57,053 bases of DNA from Pholiota molesta (taxonomy: Eukaryota; Basidiomycota; Agaricomycetes; Agaricales; Strophariaceae), in contig JACGCK010000258.1 in NCBI GenBank assembly GCA_014925825.1, positions 1 to 57,053 on the forward strand, written 5' to 3'. The position numbers were made by a program, and so were the translations under genes. How positions within the stretch are numbered: position 1 is the stretch's first letter; every line of letters begins with the position of its first letter. This document shows positions 1 through 9,335 of the stretch, piece by piece. The notes under the pieces were generated by a model, which had not been told where the DNA came from, did not search any database, and was given only the letters and a program-made list of their open reading frames with translations.

Positions 1-20
1 TCGCATCAAAAGCGATCAGC

Positions 21-1712
21 ATGTTAGATGACAATGTCGCTGCGGCTCGGAACGTGTTAATTGCATATGCCGAGCCGCTTTGTAAAACGGCTGGAGAGAC
101 CGAGCTTCCACCGTTTCGAGCAATCAATCATTCAATACCATTGATTGATGTGAATAAGCTTTATCCTTGGCGTCCAGCTCGATGTCCAGAAGCCTTTCGT
201 AAAGAATGGGCGGATAAAAAAGAAGCTTATTTGAGAACGGGACGCTGGCAAATTACCAGTTCTCGCAATACAGTTCCCATGCTGTTAATTCCGAAACCCC
301 GCATCGCAGGACAGCCAGCGACGCTCCGAACTGTAGTTGATCTGCGGGCACGGAATGAGAATACGATCAAATTAACTTCTCCGTTACCTGATCCGGAAGG
401 TATTCTTAGACGCGCCGCGTCGCATCCGTTCCGATCCACAATGGATGGAAAAGATGCCTATGAGCAGATCAGAATAATAACTGAGCATGTTCCCCGATCC
501 GCAGTAACGACTCCGGATGGCAACATGGTCAGTTTGGTTGCTCAGATAGGCGACTGTAATGTCCCTGCAACTTTTCAAGGTCTTATGAACCACACGTTCT
601 CAGATTACATTGGAAGAATAATGGATATCTATCTGGATGATATCATTATCTATTCAGATACTCTCGAAGATCATGTGAAGCATGTTAAATTAATAATTGA
701 CATCCTTACTCGCGAGAAGCTTTATCTTAGCAAGAATAAACTCCATTTTCTTCAACCCGAGCTTAAAATACTTGGACGCATTGTCGATGACAATGGGATC
801 CGCATGGATCCGGACAAAGTTGACTCGGTCGTCAACTGGAAAACTCCAACAAATCGAGATTTGTTACGAGGTTTTTTAGGGTCTGTTAGTTATCTAGCGG
901 ATGATATTCCAGGTGTACGTGTACCAATGTCCGTACTCTTTGGAATTACCGGTGACGCGGTACCGTTTCGATGGGGATATACTCAACACCGCGCGTTCGA
1001 CGAAGTAAAACGCCTCGTCCAATCTACTCGTGACCATAGTCGCAAGCCATTAATCTATTCAAATAATGCTCCACAAATATGGATGGTGACCGATGGTTGT
1101 ACCACGGGAGTGGCTGGTTTAATCAGTCAGGGTCCTGAATGGAAGAGCGCGAAGATAGCCGCCTTCTATTCTGCCAAGCTAAATTCCGCTCAGCAAAATT
1201 ACCCGGTGCATGAAATTGAAATGTTAGCCGGAGTAGAAACAATGCTTAGGCATAGGGATATTTTGCAAGGCGCACAATTTATTTGGATAACCGATCATAA
1301 AGGTTTAATACACCTTTTGCACCAGAAAGATTTATCTGGGCGTCAAGCGCGCTGGTGCGAAAAAATTAGCGCCTTCGATTTCGAAGTACAATACGTACCG
1401 GGCACTGAAAACGTTGTCGCGGACGCGCTGTCGCGCATTTACTCCAATGACTCTGCATGTACAATTCGTACTCCTTCGGAATATACATATTTCGATGTGG
1501 TTAATGAGGACACACCAATTAATGCTGTATTAGGAATGGCTATCCTGACAGGCGCTCAAGCGCAAGTCGCCGTCCACAGGAAGCCGCACACGAAACCTGT
1601 TCCAGCTGAAACGGGACGCGCTGAAACCGCCGTGGAGTTCGCAAAGCGAACGAAGCATTCTTTCGTTCTCAGAGCAGCCATAGACGCTAGAATCATGTAT
1701 CAAAATGGGTAG
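21..1712 (+). CDS. gypsy-1 pol, reverse transcriptase and RNase H (partial, interrupted)
   Basis: This is 563 codons of pol with no natural start; the first ATG shown is internal. The RT domain covers about residues 50-320, with the first catalytic Asp in MDGKDAY (D142) and the catalytic YLDD box at residues 204-207. The gypsy-type RNase H covers about 350-475, with TDG at D358, the Glu motif HEIEML (E400) and a later TDH. A connection ending VADALSRI follows, as is usual before the integrase zinc finger. Its job is to copy element RNA into cDNA and degrade the template in virus-like particles. The genuine pol sequence ends at about 1694; the last six codons and the stop belong to the foldback insertion. 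The missing continuation is the integrase ORF at 6003. Confidence 0.9.
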   Translation: MLDDNVAAARNVLIAYAEPLCKTAGETELPPFRAINHSIPLIDVNKLYPWRPARCPEAFRKEWADKKEAYLRTGRWQITSSRNTVPMLLIPKPRIAGQPATLRTVVDLRARNENTIKLTSPLPDPEGILRRAASHPFRSTMDGKDAYEQIRIITEHVPRSAVTTPDGNMVSLVAQIGDCNVPATFQGLMNHTFSDYIGRIMDIYLDDIIIYSDTLEDHVKHVKLIIDILTREKLYLSKNKLHFLQPELKILGRIVDDNGIRMDPDKVDSVVNWKTPTNRDLLRGFLGSVSYLADDIPGVRVPMSVLFGITGDAVPFRWGYTQHRAFDEVKRLVQSTRDHSRKPLIYSNNAPQIWMVTDGCTTGVAGLISQGPEWKSAKIAAFYSAKLNSAQQNYPVHEIEMLAGVETMLRHRDILQGAQFIWITDHKGLIHLLHQKDLSGRQARWCEKISAFDFEVQYVPGTENVVADALSRIYSNDSACTIRTPSEYTYFDVVNEDTPINAVLGMAILTGAQAQVAVHRKPHTKPVPAETGRAETAVEFAKRTKHSFVLRAAIDARIMYQNG

Positions 1713-2332
1713 TTACCCATGTGTAGTGATACATCAAAACTGGTAGTTACCCATGGGTCATCTGGTAGGGGATTTAGGAGGATATGCCGGGTGCGCCGTG
1801 GCTGACCAATTGATGGCTGGGTGAGCGGGTGATGGGGTGTATATGCCGTGCATCCCAAAAGGGGTAGCGGGATGTGTAGGGCACTGTGGATGGGGCGGGC
1901 GCGCGGCGGGCGCTTGGGGCTGTAGCCTAACATATGTAAACAACGCAGCATTTGATGCTCGGGGGCCGCGCTCGCTGTAGGGCGGCGACGGGGGCACTTT
2001 TGAGCGGGAAAAAAAGGCGGGGTGTATATAAATAATATATGCACCTAATGCCGCCCTGTGCACCTGTTGAGGAGGGCGGGAAGGGGTGGATTCGGCGGGG
2101 GGCTTATGGATGACGCTCTATATTTAGCAGGCAATATCTAATTTTAGATTTATTCTGCTTAGTGCAGGCGCCTGCTCGCGTTTCCGTTGTTTTTCCTCGT
2201 TCTCGGGGGGCTTTACATAGTATAGGCAAGTGATTTTAATTGAATTATACTACTACAGCATTAGATATACTAAATATAAGATTAGTGGAGAGAAGGGCAG
2301 AGAGAGGACGAGCAAATGCTCGTCCTCGCTGC
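1695..2332 (+). repeat. Left terminal inverted repeat of the foldback element
   Basis: This is the reverse complement of 5347-5985 with scattered substitutions and indels. It starts with two tandem versions of a motif: ATGTATCAAAATGGGTAG at 1695, and ACATCAAAACTGGTAG from about 1731, each followed by TTACCCATG. It ends with a hairpin at 2306-2327 (stem AGGACGAGC). The segment near 2230-2290 is AT-rich. Confidence 0.85.
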
Positions 2333-3130
2333 CCCCCGCCCGTGGCTACCGCCCTCGCCGTCTGTTCCCCACCGTCCATCGCCCTCGCCATCCGGTCCGC
2401 CGGGGTCGCCGTCGGTCGTTGCTCGTCGTCCTCGCTGGTTGTTGTCCGTCCCCGGTGGCCGGCCGTCCGTTCTGCTCGCTGGCCGTCGTTTGTGCTCGCT
2501 AGCCGTTCTTCGTGCTCGCTGGCGGGCCGTGCGTCTGCTCGCTGGCCGTCCGTCGTACTCGCTGGCTGTTGCCCGTCCTCGCTGGCCGGCGATCTGCTCT
2601 GTTCGCTGGCTGTCGTCCTTCCGCTCGGCTCGCTGGCCGTCCGTCGTGTTCACTGGCCGTCGTCCCGTCCCTGCTGGCCGTCGTCCGCTGGCCGTCGCTT
2701 TGGCTGGCCGTCGTCGCTGGCCGTTGTCGTCGCTGCCCTTTGCACACCGTGCCTCGTGTGCGCCATCCGTCCTGCACACCGTCCCTCGTGCGCGCCGTCC
2801 TCGTGTGCGCCGACCGTCGTACTCGCTGCTCGTCGTGGGTTGGGCGTCATGGTGGCTTGCTGCCGGCCGTGCACACCGGCCTTCGTGTCGCCGTCGATTG
2901 CGCTGGCTGCCTTGCTGTGGTCGGCGGGTTCGCGCTGGACTTCGTGCTCGCCGTACCTCTCGTTCGCTCGCTGTACCCCTCGCTCGCCGTACCCCTGGCT
3001 CGACGCCGTACCTCTCACTCGCCGTACCTTTCCCTCGCCATACCGCTCCCGGGGTCCCTCCGTAAGGGCATGCGGCGAAGGAAGGTGGCTGGCTGCGAGG
3101 ACGAGCTCACGGGCTCGTCCTTGGTTTGGC
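2333..3130. repeat. Left inner degenerate GC-rich minisatellite
   Basis: This holds irregular repeats built on CGCTGGCCGTC and CGTCGTACTCGCTGG-like units, grading into CTCGCCGTACC-like units near 2945-3050. All reading frames give low-complexity peptides. The unit is the approximate reverse complement of the 20-bp unit at 4840-5160 (GCGAGCAGGACGGC), so the two arms could pair. Confidence 0.7.
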
Positions 3131-3159
3131 GCTGGTGTCGACTGTCGTGGTGGTTGAAC

Positions 3160-3262
3160 TAGAGAGCCGGCCCACATCCCTCGTTGGAGGGGAGGGGCAC
3201 ACGGCGGGAGGCGCCGTCGAGTCCGAAAGCCGGCCCATCCCTCGTTTGAGGGGAGGGCGGAC
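3160..3262 (-). repeat. Two copies of the ~35-bp GAGGGATG repeat, reverse orientation
   Basis: Two copies lie at about 3163-3200 and 3223-3256. Each reads GGCCCACATCCCTCGTT or a close variant followed by GGAGGGGAGGG. They are reverse complements of the four copies at 4172-4775. Confidence 0.75.
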
Positions 3263-3360
3263 AGCTACTATACGATGGGGGTGGTGGTCAGCAGGTGGGA
3301 CAGGTGGTTGAGGGGTGACGGCGGCGGCGGCGTGGAGAGAAGGGCATAGGAAACGGGTGG

Positions 3361-3440
3361 AAAGCGAAATCAACCAAGATTTGGTTGATTTTGCTTTCAA
3401 GCTCCGCTTGAAACGACCGGCTATACATTTGCCGGTCGTT
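3361..3440. repeat. Cluster of three hairpins at left edge of the foldback centre
   Basis: There are three adjacent inverted repeats. The first has stem AATCAACCAA with loop GAT at 3368-3390, extendable outward to about 3361-3397. The second has stem TTTCAAGC with loop TCC. The third has stem ACGACCGGC around a 9-base loop, ending near 3440. The stem core ATCAACCA recurs at 4045-4071, so the two sides may once have been the ends of a smaller nested inverted repeat. Confidence 0.75.
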
Positions 3441-3479
3441 TCGCCATCGTCGAGGACGTCGCTGAGGACGTCTCTCATG

Positions 3480-3940
3480 TTTTAAAGGCCGCTTTTCGCC
3501 TGTATTACAGTAGGAGTTAGTATAGCTAGCATTTGTAAAGAAGAATTTCAATGAAATTACTTCACAATGATGTTATTTGCTATTTTATGAATTTCGTGGT
3601 GATCTTCGTTTTCACACTGAAAATATTGGAATGAAGATTAATTTTTTGAGAACGATCTATGCTAGGTACACGGCTAAAAACTGCATGACTATATAATAGA
3701 CTGTCTATAGTACACTTTCCAGTGTTTCTCTGAGTGAGGTACAAATTTTATGAACAAATGCATTCATTGTACTTGAAATCGGTCAACTAAGTGTTAGATT
3801 TTTGAGATGTCTCTTGCGTCGAAGTAAGTCCAATAATATTCAACTAGTTAGACTTCAATTCCTCGGACCGGAGAGCATTGTTAACTAAGTATAACTATCC
3901 TACATTATACCTAGATACTTATTTTGTTGCTACATCTCAA
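3480..3940. other. AT-rich centre of the foldback element, no gene seen
   Basis: This is about 460 bp of AT-rich sequence that differs sharply from the GC-rich arms. Stops occur in all frames and there is no recognisable protein, RNA or splice pattern. It acts as the unpaired spacer or loop of the giant inverted repeat. Confidence 0.6.
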
Positions 3941-4044
3941 ATTGACGTCGACCGGGACGTATGGAACGATGAGCGCGACTTTGGCAGGGCCCGGGCCGGA
4001 GACTCCAGCCAATCGGGTGTGCCGCGGGAATCACGGGACGCAGC

Positions 4045-4071
4045 GATCAACCATGTTCAACATGGTTGATC
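4045..4071. repeat. Perfect hairpin at right edge of the foldback centre
   Basis: An 11-bp stem, GATCAACCATG, pairs with its reverse complement around the loop TTCAA. It mirrors the left hairpin at 3368-3390. Confidence 0.8.
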
Positions 4072-4171
4072 TTGCTCCTGTACCACCACATCCCTCGCTG
4101 CCACCCTCCTCGGCGCCTCCCTCCTTCCTCCTCCCTCTCCTCTCGCTGGCTGCTCGCTACGCCGCGACCTA

Positions 4172-4775
4172 GCCGTGTGCCCCTCCCCTCCAACGAGGGA
4201 TGTGGGCCGGCTCTGGATCCCCCTACCGCGGGCTGACGCACACGCAACGCTGTCGCCTTCCAGCGCCCCCGCCTACCCCCCGCCTTGTGCCCCTCCCCTC
4301 CAACGAGGGATGTTTGCCGGCCCTGGACACCACTGCTGTGAGCAGCCGCGCACGAGGCGCTCGCGGTCGCCTCGGACAGCCGCGTGCCCCTCCCCCAACG
4401 AGGGATGTGGGCCGCTCTCGCTACCACCTTCCGCTTGCCAGCGAGAGGCGCCGAGTGCATGCGAGGGGCGGACGGGCGGAAGGGAGAGGCGGGTGGGTAC
4501 AGGCGCGAGGTGGGCGGCTCAAGTGCGAGGCGGGCGGCTGCAACCCACGACGAGCAGCAAGTACGACGGCGACGGCGACGGGCAGCGACGACGACCCCCA
4601 GCCAGGACAACAGACAGCAACGCCAACGGCCAGCGAAGACGGCAACGGCGGCCGACGACGAGGACAACGGCGGCGGCGGCGTGTAGCCGCCTCCCTTCTC
4701 CCTCCACCCTCCACCCACTCTTCGCCCTTGCTTCGGCTCGGCTGCGTGCCCCTCCCCTCCAACGAGGGATGTGGG
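4172..4775 (+). repeat. Four copies of the ~35-bp GAGGGATG repeat, forward orientation
   Basis: Copies begin near 4172, 4289, 4384 and 4746. Each reads GTGCCCCTCCCC, then AACGAGGGATGTGGGCC with small changes. The spacers are unrelated GC-rich sequence. Together with the reversed copies near 3163-3256 they form part of the inner inverted arms. Confidence 0.8.
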
Positions 4776-4839
4776 CCTGCTCAGTGATTCGACAACCCCC
4801 GTCGCGCTTGGTGCGCGAGCGCAGCGACTACAGCACGAG

Positions 4840-5160
4840 CGGGACGGACGGCTGGCAGGCGAGCAGGACGCAGCGTGGCTGGCAGGCGAGCAGGGCGGCT
4901 GGCTGGCGACCAGGATGACTAGTTCGCGACTAGGCGAGCAGGACGGCTGCCTAGCGAGCAGGACGGCTACCTGGCGAGCAGGACGGCTGCCTAGCGAGCA
5001 GGACGGCTACCTGGCGAGCAGGACGGCTGCCTGGCGAGCAGGACGGCTGCCTGGCGAGTAGGGCGGCTGCCTGGCGAGTAGGGCGGCTGCCTGGCGAGCA
5101 GGATGGTTGGCTGGCGAGCAGGATGGTTGGCTGGCGAGCAGGACGGCTGAATCTACGGCG
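4840..5160 (+). repeat. 20-bp tandem repeat (right inner minisatellite)
   Basis: There are about 14 head-to-tail copies of a 20-bp unit, GCGAGCAGGACGGCTGCCTG. They are most regular at 4936-5150, and variants carry GGTTGG or GGGCGG. The unit length is not a multiple of three and no start supports translation, so the ORFs here are not genes. Confidence 0.85.
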
Positions 5161-5346
5161 TACCGGCGAGACGGCGAACAGGACGACGGATGGTGAATAC
5201 CACGAACGGCGAACAGGACGGAATGCAGAGCGGCGAGGTGCCGAGGACGATGGGCAACGGCCAGGCGAACGAGCAGTGAGCGCAACGGTCGGACGACACG
5301 AACGACGAGCAGCGAGCATGAAGGGGCAGGGCAGGGCAGCAGAGGG

Positions 5347-5985
5347 TGAGAGAGGACGAGCGTTTGCTCGTCCTATCGCTGCCTATCTGTCTGTTTTTCT
5401 TAATTCTAGTATATTTAATAGTGTAGTAGTATATTCAATCAAATTAAGGTCATATACCATGTAAAGCCCACCAAAAGTGAGGAAAAGCGAGAGAAAACGC
5501 GAGCAGGCGCCCGCGCGACATAGAACAAATCTAAAATTAGATATTTCCCCGCTAAATATAGCACGTCATCCATAAGCCCCCCGCTGAATCCACCCCTTCC
5601 CGCCCTCCCCGACGGGTGCACAGGGGTGCATTAGGTGCATGTATTATTTATATGCACCCCGCCTTTTTTTCCCGCTCAAAAGCGCCCCCGTCGCCGCCCT
5701 ACAGCGAGCGCGGCCCCCCGAGCATCAAATGCTGCGTTGTTTACCTATGTTAGGCTACAGCCCCAAGCGCCCGCCGCGCGCCCGCCCCCATCCACAGCGC
5801 CGTACACATCCCGCTACCCCTTTTGGGATACACGGCACATATCCACCATCACCCGCTCACCCAGCCATCAATTGGTCAGCCACGGCGCACCCGGCATATC
5901 CTCTAAATCCCCTGCCAGATGACCCATGGGTAACTACCAGCTTTGATGTATCAGTGCACATGGGTAACTACCCATTTTGATGCAT
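5347..5985 (-). repeat. Right terminal inverted repeat of the foldback element
   Basis: This is the inverted partner of 1695-2332. It contains the matching hairpin at 5353-5374, the AT-rich stretch near 5400-5460, the shared block around 5640-5930, and the terminal pair of GGGTAACTACC motifs. The last TIR base is about 5985; GAAA (5986-5989) has no counterpart on the left. Confidence 0.85.
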
Positions 5986-6002
5986 GAAACTAGCATCTAC
6001 AG

Positions 6003-8822
6003 GTGCTCAGAGGCCCTGCAGAACGAAAGGAGGGCGAAAGTATAACACGCTCGCGTACATCAGACCCGATACACCCAATTAAGGAAGTTGGAGTGCCAAA
6101 TCGGGCAACTATGACGAGGAGTGGATCTAATTATGAGCATGATGAGCACATGGAAACTCTGGCCCATCGTACGACCCTGATGGAAGTCCTATCCCAAGCA
6201 GAAGATGGAATAGACTTCGAGGAAGAAATCAGGAACAAATATAATGATGATTCATTCTTTGGGAAAATACATTCATCACCAAACGAATACAAGAATTTCA
6301 GTATCGAGAACGGACTGATATTCCTGCGAGAAAACGGAAACAAATTACTCTGTATTCCGCGCCTAATAATACAAGGACGCAATGCTAGAGAAATCGTTAT
6401 CTCTGAAGCTCATTCTCTGCTCGCGCATCTCGGAACCAATAAAACTTTAACCTATCTACGCGCTCACGTATGGTGGAAAGAAATGGCCACGGATGTAGCC
6501 GCATTCTGCATTACATGTATGACATGTAAAAGAAGTAAACCTTCTAATCAGAAGCCTTACGGATTACTAAACCCACTATCCATTCCAACACTACCTTGGG
6601 AATCTATTGGTATTGATTTTGTGGGACCTCTTCCAGAATCAAACAATAGAGATGGAGCGTATAATCAAATCACTGTGACCATCTGCTTGTTGACAGCAAT
6701 GGTACATTTGGTCCCTAGTAGGATTAATTATACGACTCCCCAAGTTGCCGAACTTATGTTCGAGAATGTCTACAAACTTCATGGACTTCCGAAACACATT
6801 GTCAGCGACAGAGATGTCCTATTTACCAGTACCTTCTGGACCCACTTGCATACTTTGATCGGAACGAAACTAAAAATGTCCAGCGCTTATCATCCGGAAA
6901 CGGATGGATCGACAGAGCGCGCTAACCGAACCGTCACTCAAATGCTCCGTCAATGCATCACTCCAAAACAGACGGATTGGGTATCCAGATTACCAACTTT
7001 AGAGTTCGCCATCAATATGGCTCGATCTCATAGTACAGGCTATGCTCCGTTCTTCCTGAACACGGGTCGTATGCCTCGATCAATGATATGGAATTCTGCC
7101 AACAAATCGGAATATCCTTCAATTCGAAACTTTGCACTCCAACGGAAATTAGCCATCGTCGCCGCTCATGACTGTATTCTTTCAGCCCGTGTTAAGCAGA
7201 CGTATGACGCTAATAAACATCGTCGACAATCTCCTTTCGTCAAAGGCGACCTTGTTTATCTTTCAACAAAGAATATATCTTTTCCTACTGGCTTGGCGCG
7301 AAAACTCATTCCAAAATATATTGGACCATACGCCATTCTAACCGACTTCCAGAACCATTCATTCCGTATACAACTACCTGTGCACTTACGACAACGTGGT
7401 GTGCACGACGTATTCCATGCTTCGCTTCTATGCGTCCATATTCCCAATGACGATCGCCTTTTCCCTGGGCGCGATCTCTCTCAATTGAATACTGGAGACG
7501 CGTCGGATCCTGAATGGGCCGTAGAAAAAATACTCGGACACTCAGGAATGGGGCTCAAAGCTTATTTCCAGATACAGTGGAAAGCCGGTGACATAACCTG
7601 GCTTCCCTACGCTCAAACGAGCCATCTCAATGCTCTCAGCGAATATTTGGGACTTCACAATATTCCGTCCATAGCAGCTCTTCCTTTGGGAAACACACCA
7701 ATGCCTCAGGACGATCCCCAAATTTCCCTAGGATCGATCTCGTTCCAACTGCTTAAAAGACGCGCATATTCCATTACTTTTTCCTCGGTCAACCAGCTTA
7801 TTTCTAGTTGTCCACCAATCGTCTATTCTCTTTCCATGTCTACCACTCTGAAGCGCTCTTCTTCCGCTGCTTCCCTTGCCATCGACTTACAGGACGGGTC
7901 GCCTCTCACCGAAGAAGCGCCGGACTCGCGCAAATCGTCGCCCGTCCCCAGTCATCTTGCCCAAACCAATGCGCCCGTCGTGCGCCCTGTTACCGGTCTG
8001 TCGACCTTATCTTTTAAACGACGACCTCCTTCTATTTCCTCTTCTGTACTTTCTCTCCCTTCTTCTAATTCTCCAACGCAATCTTCAAGTAGCCTACCTA
8101 GCCATCCTCCTTTGGATTCACCCCTTTTCCGACCACTCACCGAAGCAATGAATATGAACATCGATCCGCCAGTGCGAAGCGCGCGTCCAGCACCATCCGC
8201 TTCCACGCGCGCTGCACGGCCGACCCTCACTCCCTTCGCAATGTACGCTGATCCGTCGCCTCCCACCAGCGAACCCCAGATTCAGCACGCCTACATAAGC
8301 CGTCTCTCCGAGACGACCTTTACCGTCAGGGATCCTGCCACCAATCACCTCTATATCTACCACTATGCCCAGATCCGTCTATTCATATTATACGACCAAA
8401 GTCTCCGCGCCAGTATTGTACCCACCGTTACCCCGGCCGGATATACTTTCTTTTCTTATGTCTTCAATCTGCAGGAGAACATCACCACTAAATTCTGCCG
8501 TCGCGATAACGACAAGGCCATCGTCTTGGGGTCTCCCCCTCACTTTTCTGCCTTCAGCGACGCTCCTGCCTTTACCATTGCCGCGCCTAGTGCGCCGGTA
8601 CCCCCCCCTCGTACGCGTGGACCGTGTACTGATCCCGCTTGCACTGAGTGCACCTCGGACGACTCCCGGCCATCCTCTCATTCTGCTAATCATCCCGGAT
8701 CGTCTTCTTCTTCTCACGTGTATCCACCTCGCTCATCGGCTCGCGCCGCCGCTCATAATCTCCCCAACACCCACAATACTCGTTCGAAAGCTTCTTATCA
8801 CCGTTCGGAACGTCATCTGTAA
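6003..8822 (+). CDS. gypsy-1 pol, integrase with chromodomain-like segment and long C-terminal tail
   Basis: This is 939 codons. The annotated start is a GTG next to the foldback insertion, so the true N-terminus is the upstream RT-RH. The zinc-binding HHCC has its first His near residue 136 and CxxC around 169-172. The integrase core is D205 (GIDFVG), D269 (VSDRDV) and E305 (STERANR), with 35 residues between the last two, the canonical D,D-35-E. A chromodomain-like stretch (WAVEKIL ... IQWKAGDITWL) lies at about 503-555. The remaining ~385 residues are unusual: a Ser/Pro/Arg-rich linker, a more ordered patch near 755-850, and a Cys-rich CTDPACTEC. Typical chromovirus pol stops after the chromodomain. 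The copy is otherwise open. Confidence 0.88.
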   Translation: MLRGPAERKEGESITRSRTSDPIHPIKEVGVPNRATMTRSGSNYEHDEHMETLAHRTTLMEVLSQAEDGIDFEEEIRNKYNDDSFFGKIHSSPNEYKNFSIENGLIFLRENGNKLLCIPRLIIQGRNAREIVISEAHSLLAHLGTNKTLTYLRAHVWWKEMATDVAAFCITCMTCKRSKPSNQKPYGLLNPLSIPTLPWESIGIDFVGPLPESNNRDGAYNQITVTICLLTAMVHLVPSRINYTTPQVAELMFENVYKLHGLPKHIVSDRDVLFTSTFWTHLHTLIGTKLKMSSAYHPETDGSTERANRTVTQMLRQCITPKQTDWVSRLPTLEFAINMARSHSTGYAPFFLNTGRMPRSMIWNSANKSEYPSIRNFALQRKLAIVAAHDCILSARVKQTYDANKHRRQSPFVKGDLVYLSTKNISFPTGLARKLIPKYIGPYAILTDFQNHSFRIQLPVHLRQRGVHDVFHASLLCVHIPNDDRLFPGRDLSQLNTGDASDPEWAVEKILGHSGMGLKAYFQIQWKAGDITWLPYAQTSHLNALSEYLGLHNIPSIAALPLGNTPMPQDDPQISLGSISFQLLKRRAYSITFSSVNQLISSCPPIVYSLSMSTTLKRSSSAASLAIDLQDGSPLTEEAPDSRKSSPVPSHLAQTNAPVVRPVTGLSTLSFKRRPPSISSSVLSLPSSNSPTQSSSSLPSHPPLDSPLFRPLTEAMNMNIDPPVRSARPAPSASTRAARPTLTPFAMYADPSPPTSEPQIQHAYISRLSETTFTVRDPATNHLYIYHYAQIRLFILYDQSLRASIVPTVTPAGYTFFSYVFNLQENITTKFCRRDNDKAIVLGSPPHFSAFSDAPAFTIAAPSAPVPPPRTRGPCTDPACTECTSDDSRPSSHSANHPGSSSSSHVYPPRSSARAAAHNLPNTHNTRSKASYHRSERHL

Positions 8823-8869
8823 CCCTCCGAATTTTATAGGCTCCCCGGTGGAAGCCTAGGAGGGCGTAT

Positions 8870-9335
8870 GTAAGGATTGCAGCCTTACCTTCCGCACGTG
8901 ACCTTTAAGCGCGCGCGCGCTAGGCGCGCGCGTCGACGCCTTACACTCCCCATCTGTTTCATAGCTGGTCGCTACACATTCCTATTCCCCCCATTGTTCT
9001 AGTTGGCTTACTGATCCTTTACTTGTACTTACAAACCCTTCTATCTATGACTCTTTCTATTCCTTAGGCTTACAGATTCCTAGTATTGATTACTTTGCTT
9101 TATCCTTACCTGTCTTCATTAGTTCTCCTCTCGTCGTTCTCTCTTAGTCTACTTGTCTTGGCTCATGACTCCGCTACTCTCAGCTTAGTATAAATAGTCC
9201 AGTAACTTACAGTTGTTCCCCAGTCAATCTAATAGTGTTATAACTGTTACTTCAGACTACCTCTCACTTTCCAATCTCGTGTGACTCTTCGTGACTTCAG
9301 TGACTCTCCAGTCTCTAAGGTTCCCAATCGTCACA
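8870..9335 (+). repeat. gypsy-1 3' LTR (5' boundary firm, 3' boundary tentative)
   Basis: It starts TGTAAGG, five bases after the polypurine tract AGGAGGG (8859-8865). It contains a GC palindrome near 8909-8936 and a TATA-like TATAAATAG at 9189-9197. The end could be CTTACA at 9211, which mirrors TGTAAG but leaves no room for R-U5 after the TATA, or GTCACA at 9335. The 5' LTR is outside the window, so the end stays open. Confidence 0.6.

Larger units (their letters stand above)
1695..5989. mobile_element. Large foldback-like DNA element inserted in gypsy-1 pol
   Basis: The element is about 4.3 kb and almost entirely inverted-repeat. It has long terminal inverted repeats (1695-about 2332 and about 5347-5985), then inner GC-rich degenerate minisatellites that are also in inverted orientation, then a family of ~35-bp repeats in opposite orientations on the two sides, then hairpin clusters, then an AT-rich centre (3480-3940). 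No transposase-like ORF is recognisable; the long ORFs inside are compositional, rich in Arg, Pro and Ala. The ends start ATG(T/C)ATCAAAATGGG. A candidate 8-bp target duplication is CTAGAATC (1687-1694) and CTAGCATC (5990-5997), with one mismatch; using it leaves four extra bases (GAAA) at the right end. The structure recalls foldback elements or non-autonomous MULE/hAT derivatives; the superfamily is not proven. Confidence 0.8.
1..9335 (+). mobile_element. Ty3/gypsy LTR retrotransposon (gypsy-1), 3' portion, split by a foldback element
   Basis: The window opens inside the pol gene. The order visible is reverse transcriptase, RNase H, [inserted foldback element 1695-5989], integrase, chromodomain-like segment, Ser/Pro-rich tail, polypurine tract AGGAGGG at 8859-8865, then an LTR starting TGTAAGG at 8870. 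RT-RH before integrase is the Ty3/gypsy order. Gag, protease and the 5' LTR lie outside the window. Both pol halves are long and free of internal stops, so the copy was probably intact when the foldback element entered. The 3' end is not certain, because without the 5' LTR the end cannot be fixed. Candidate ends are ...CTTACA at 9211 and ...GTCACA at 9335. Confidence 0.85.

Noticed and set aside
2230..3180. Several long overlapping ORFs on both strands (up to 305 codons)
   Set aside because: They lie in degenerate GC-rich minisatellite arms of the foldback element. The peptides are Arg/Pro/Ala/Ser low complexity, and the ORFs occur in many frames at once.
4047..5320. Long ORFs on both strands in the right foldback arm
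   Set aside because: Same reason: tandem 20-bp and 35-bp repeats, with the frames drifting through repeat units. No start context or splice pattern.
8905..8936. GC palindrome in the gypsy-1 LTR as a possible regulatory or origin site
   Set aside because: It is a low-complexity CG repeat. Nothing else supports a function.
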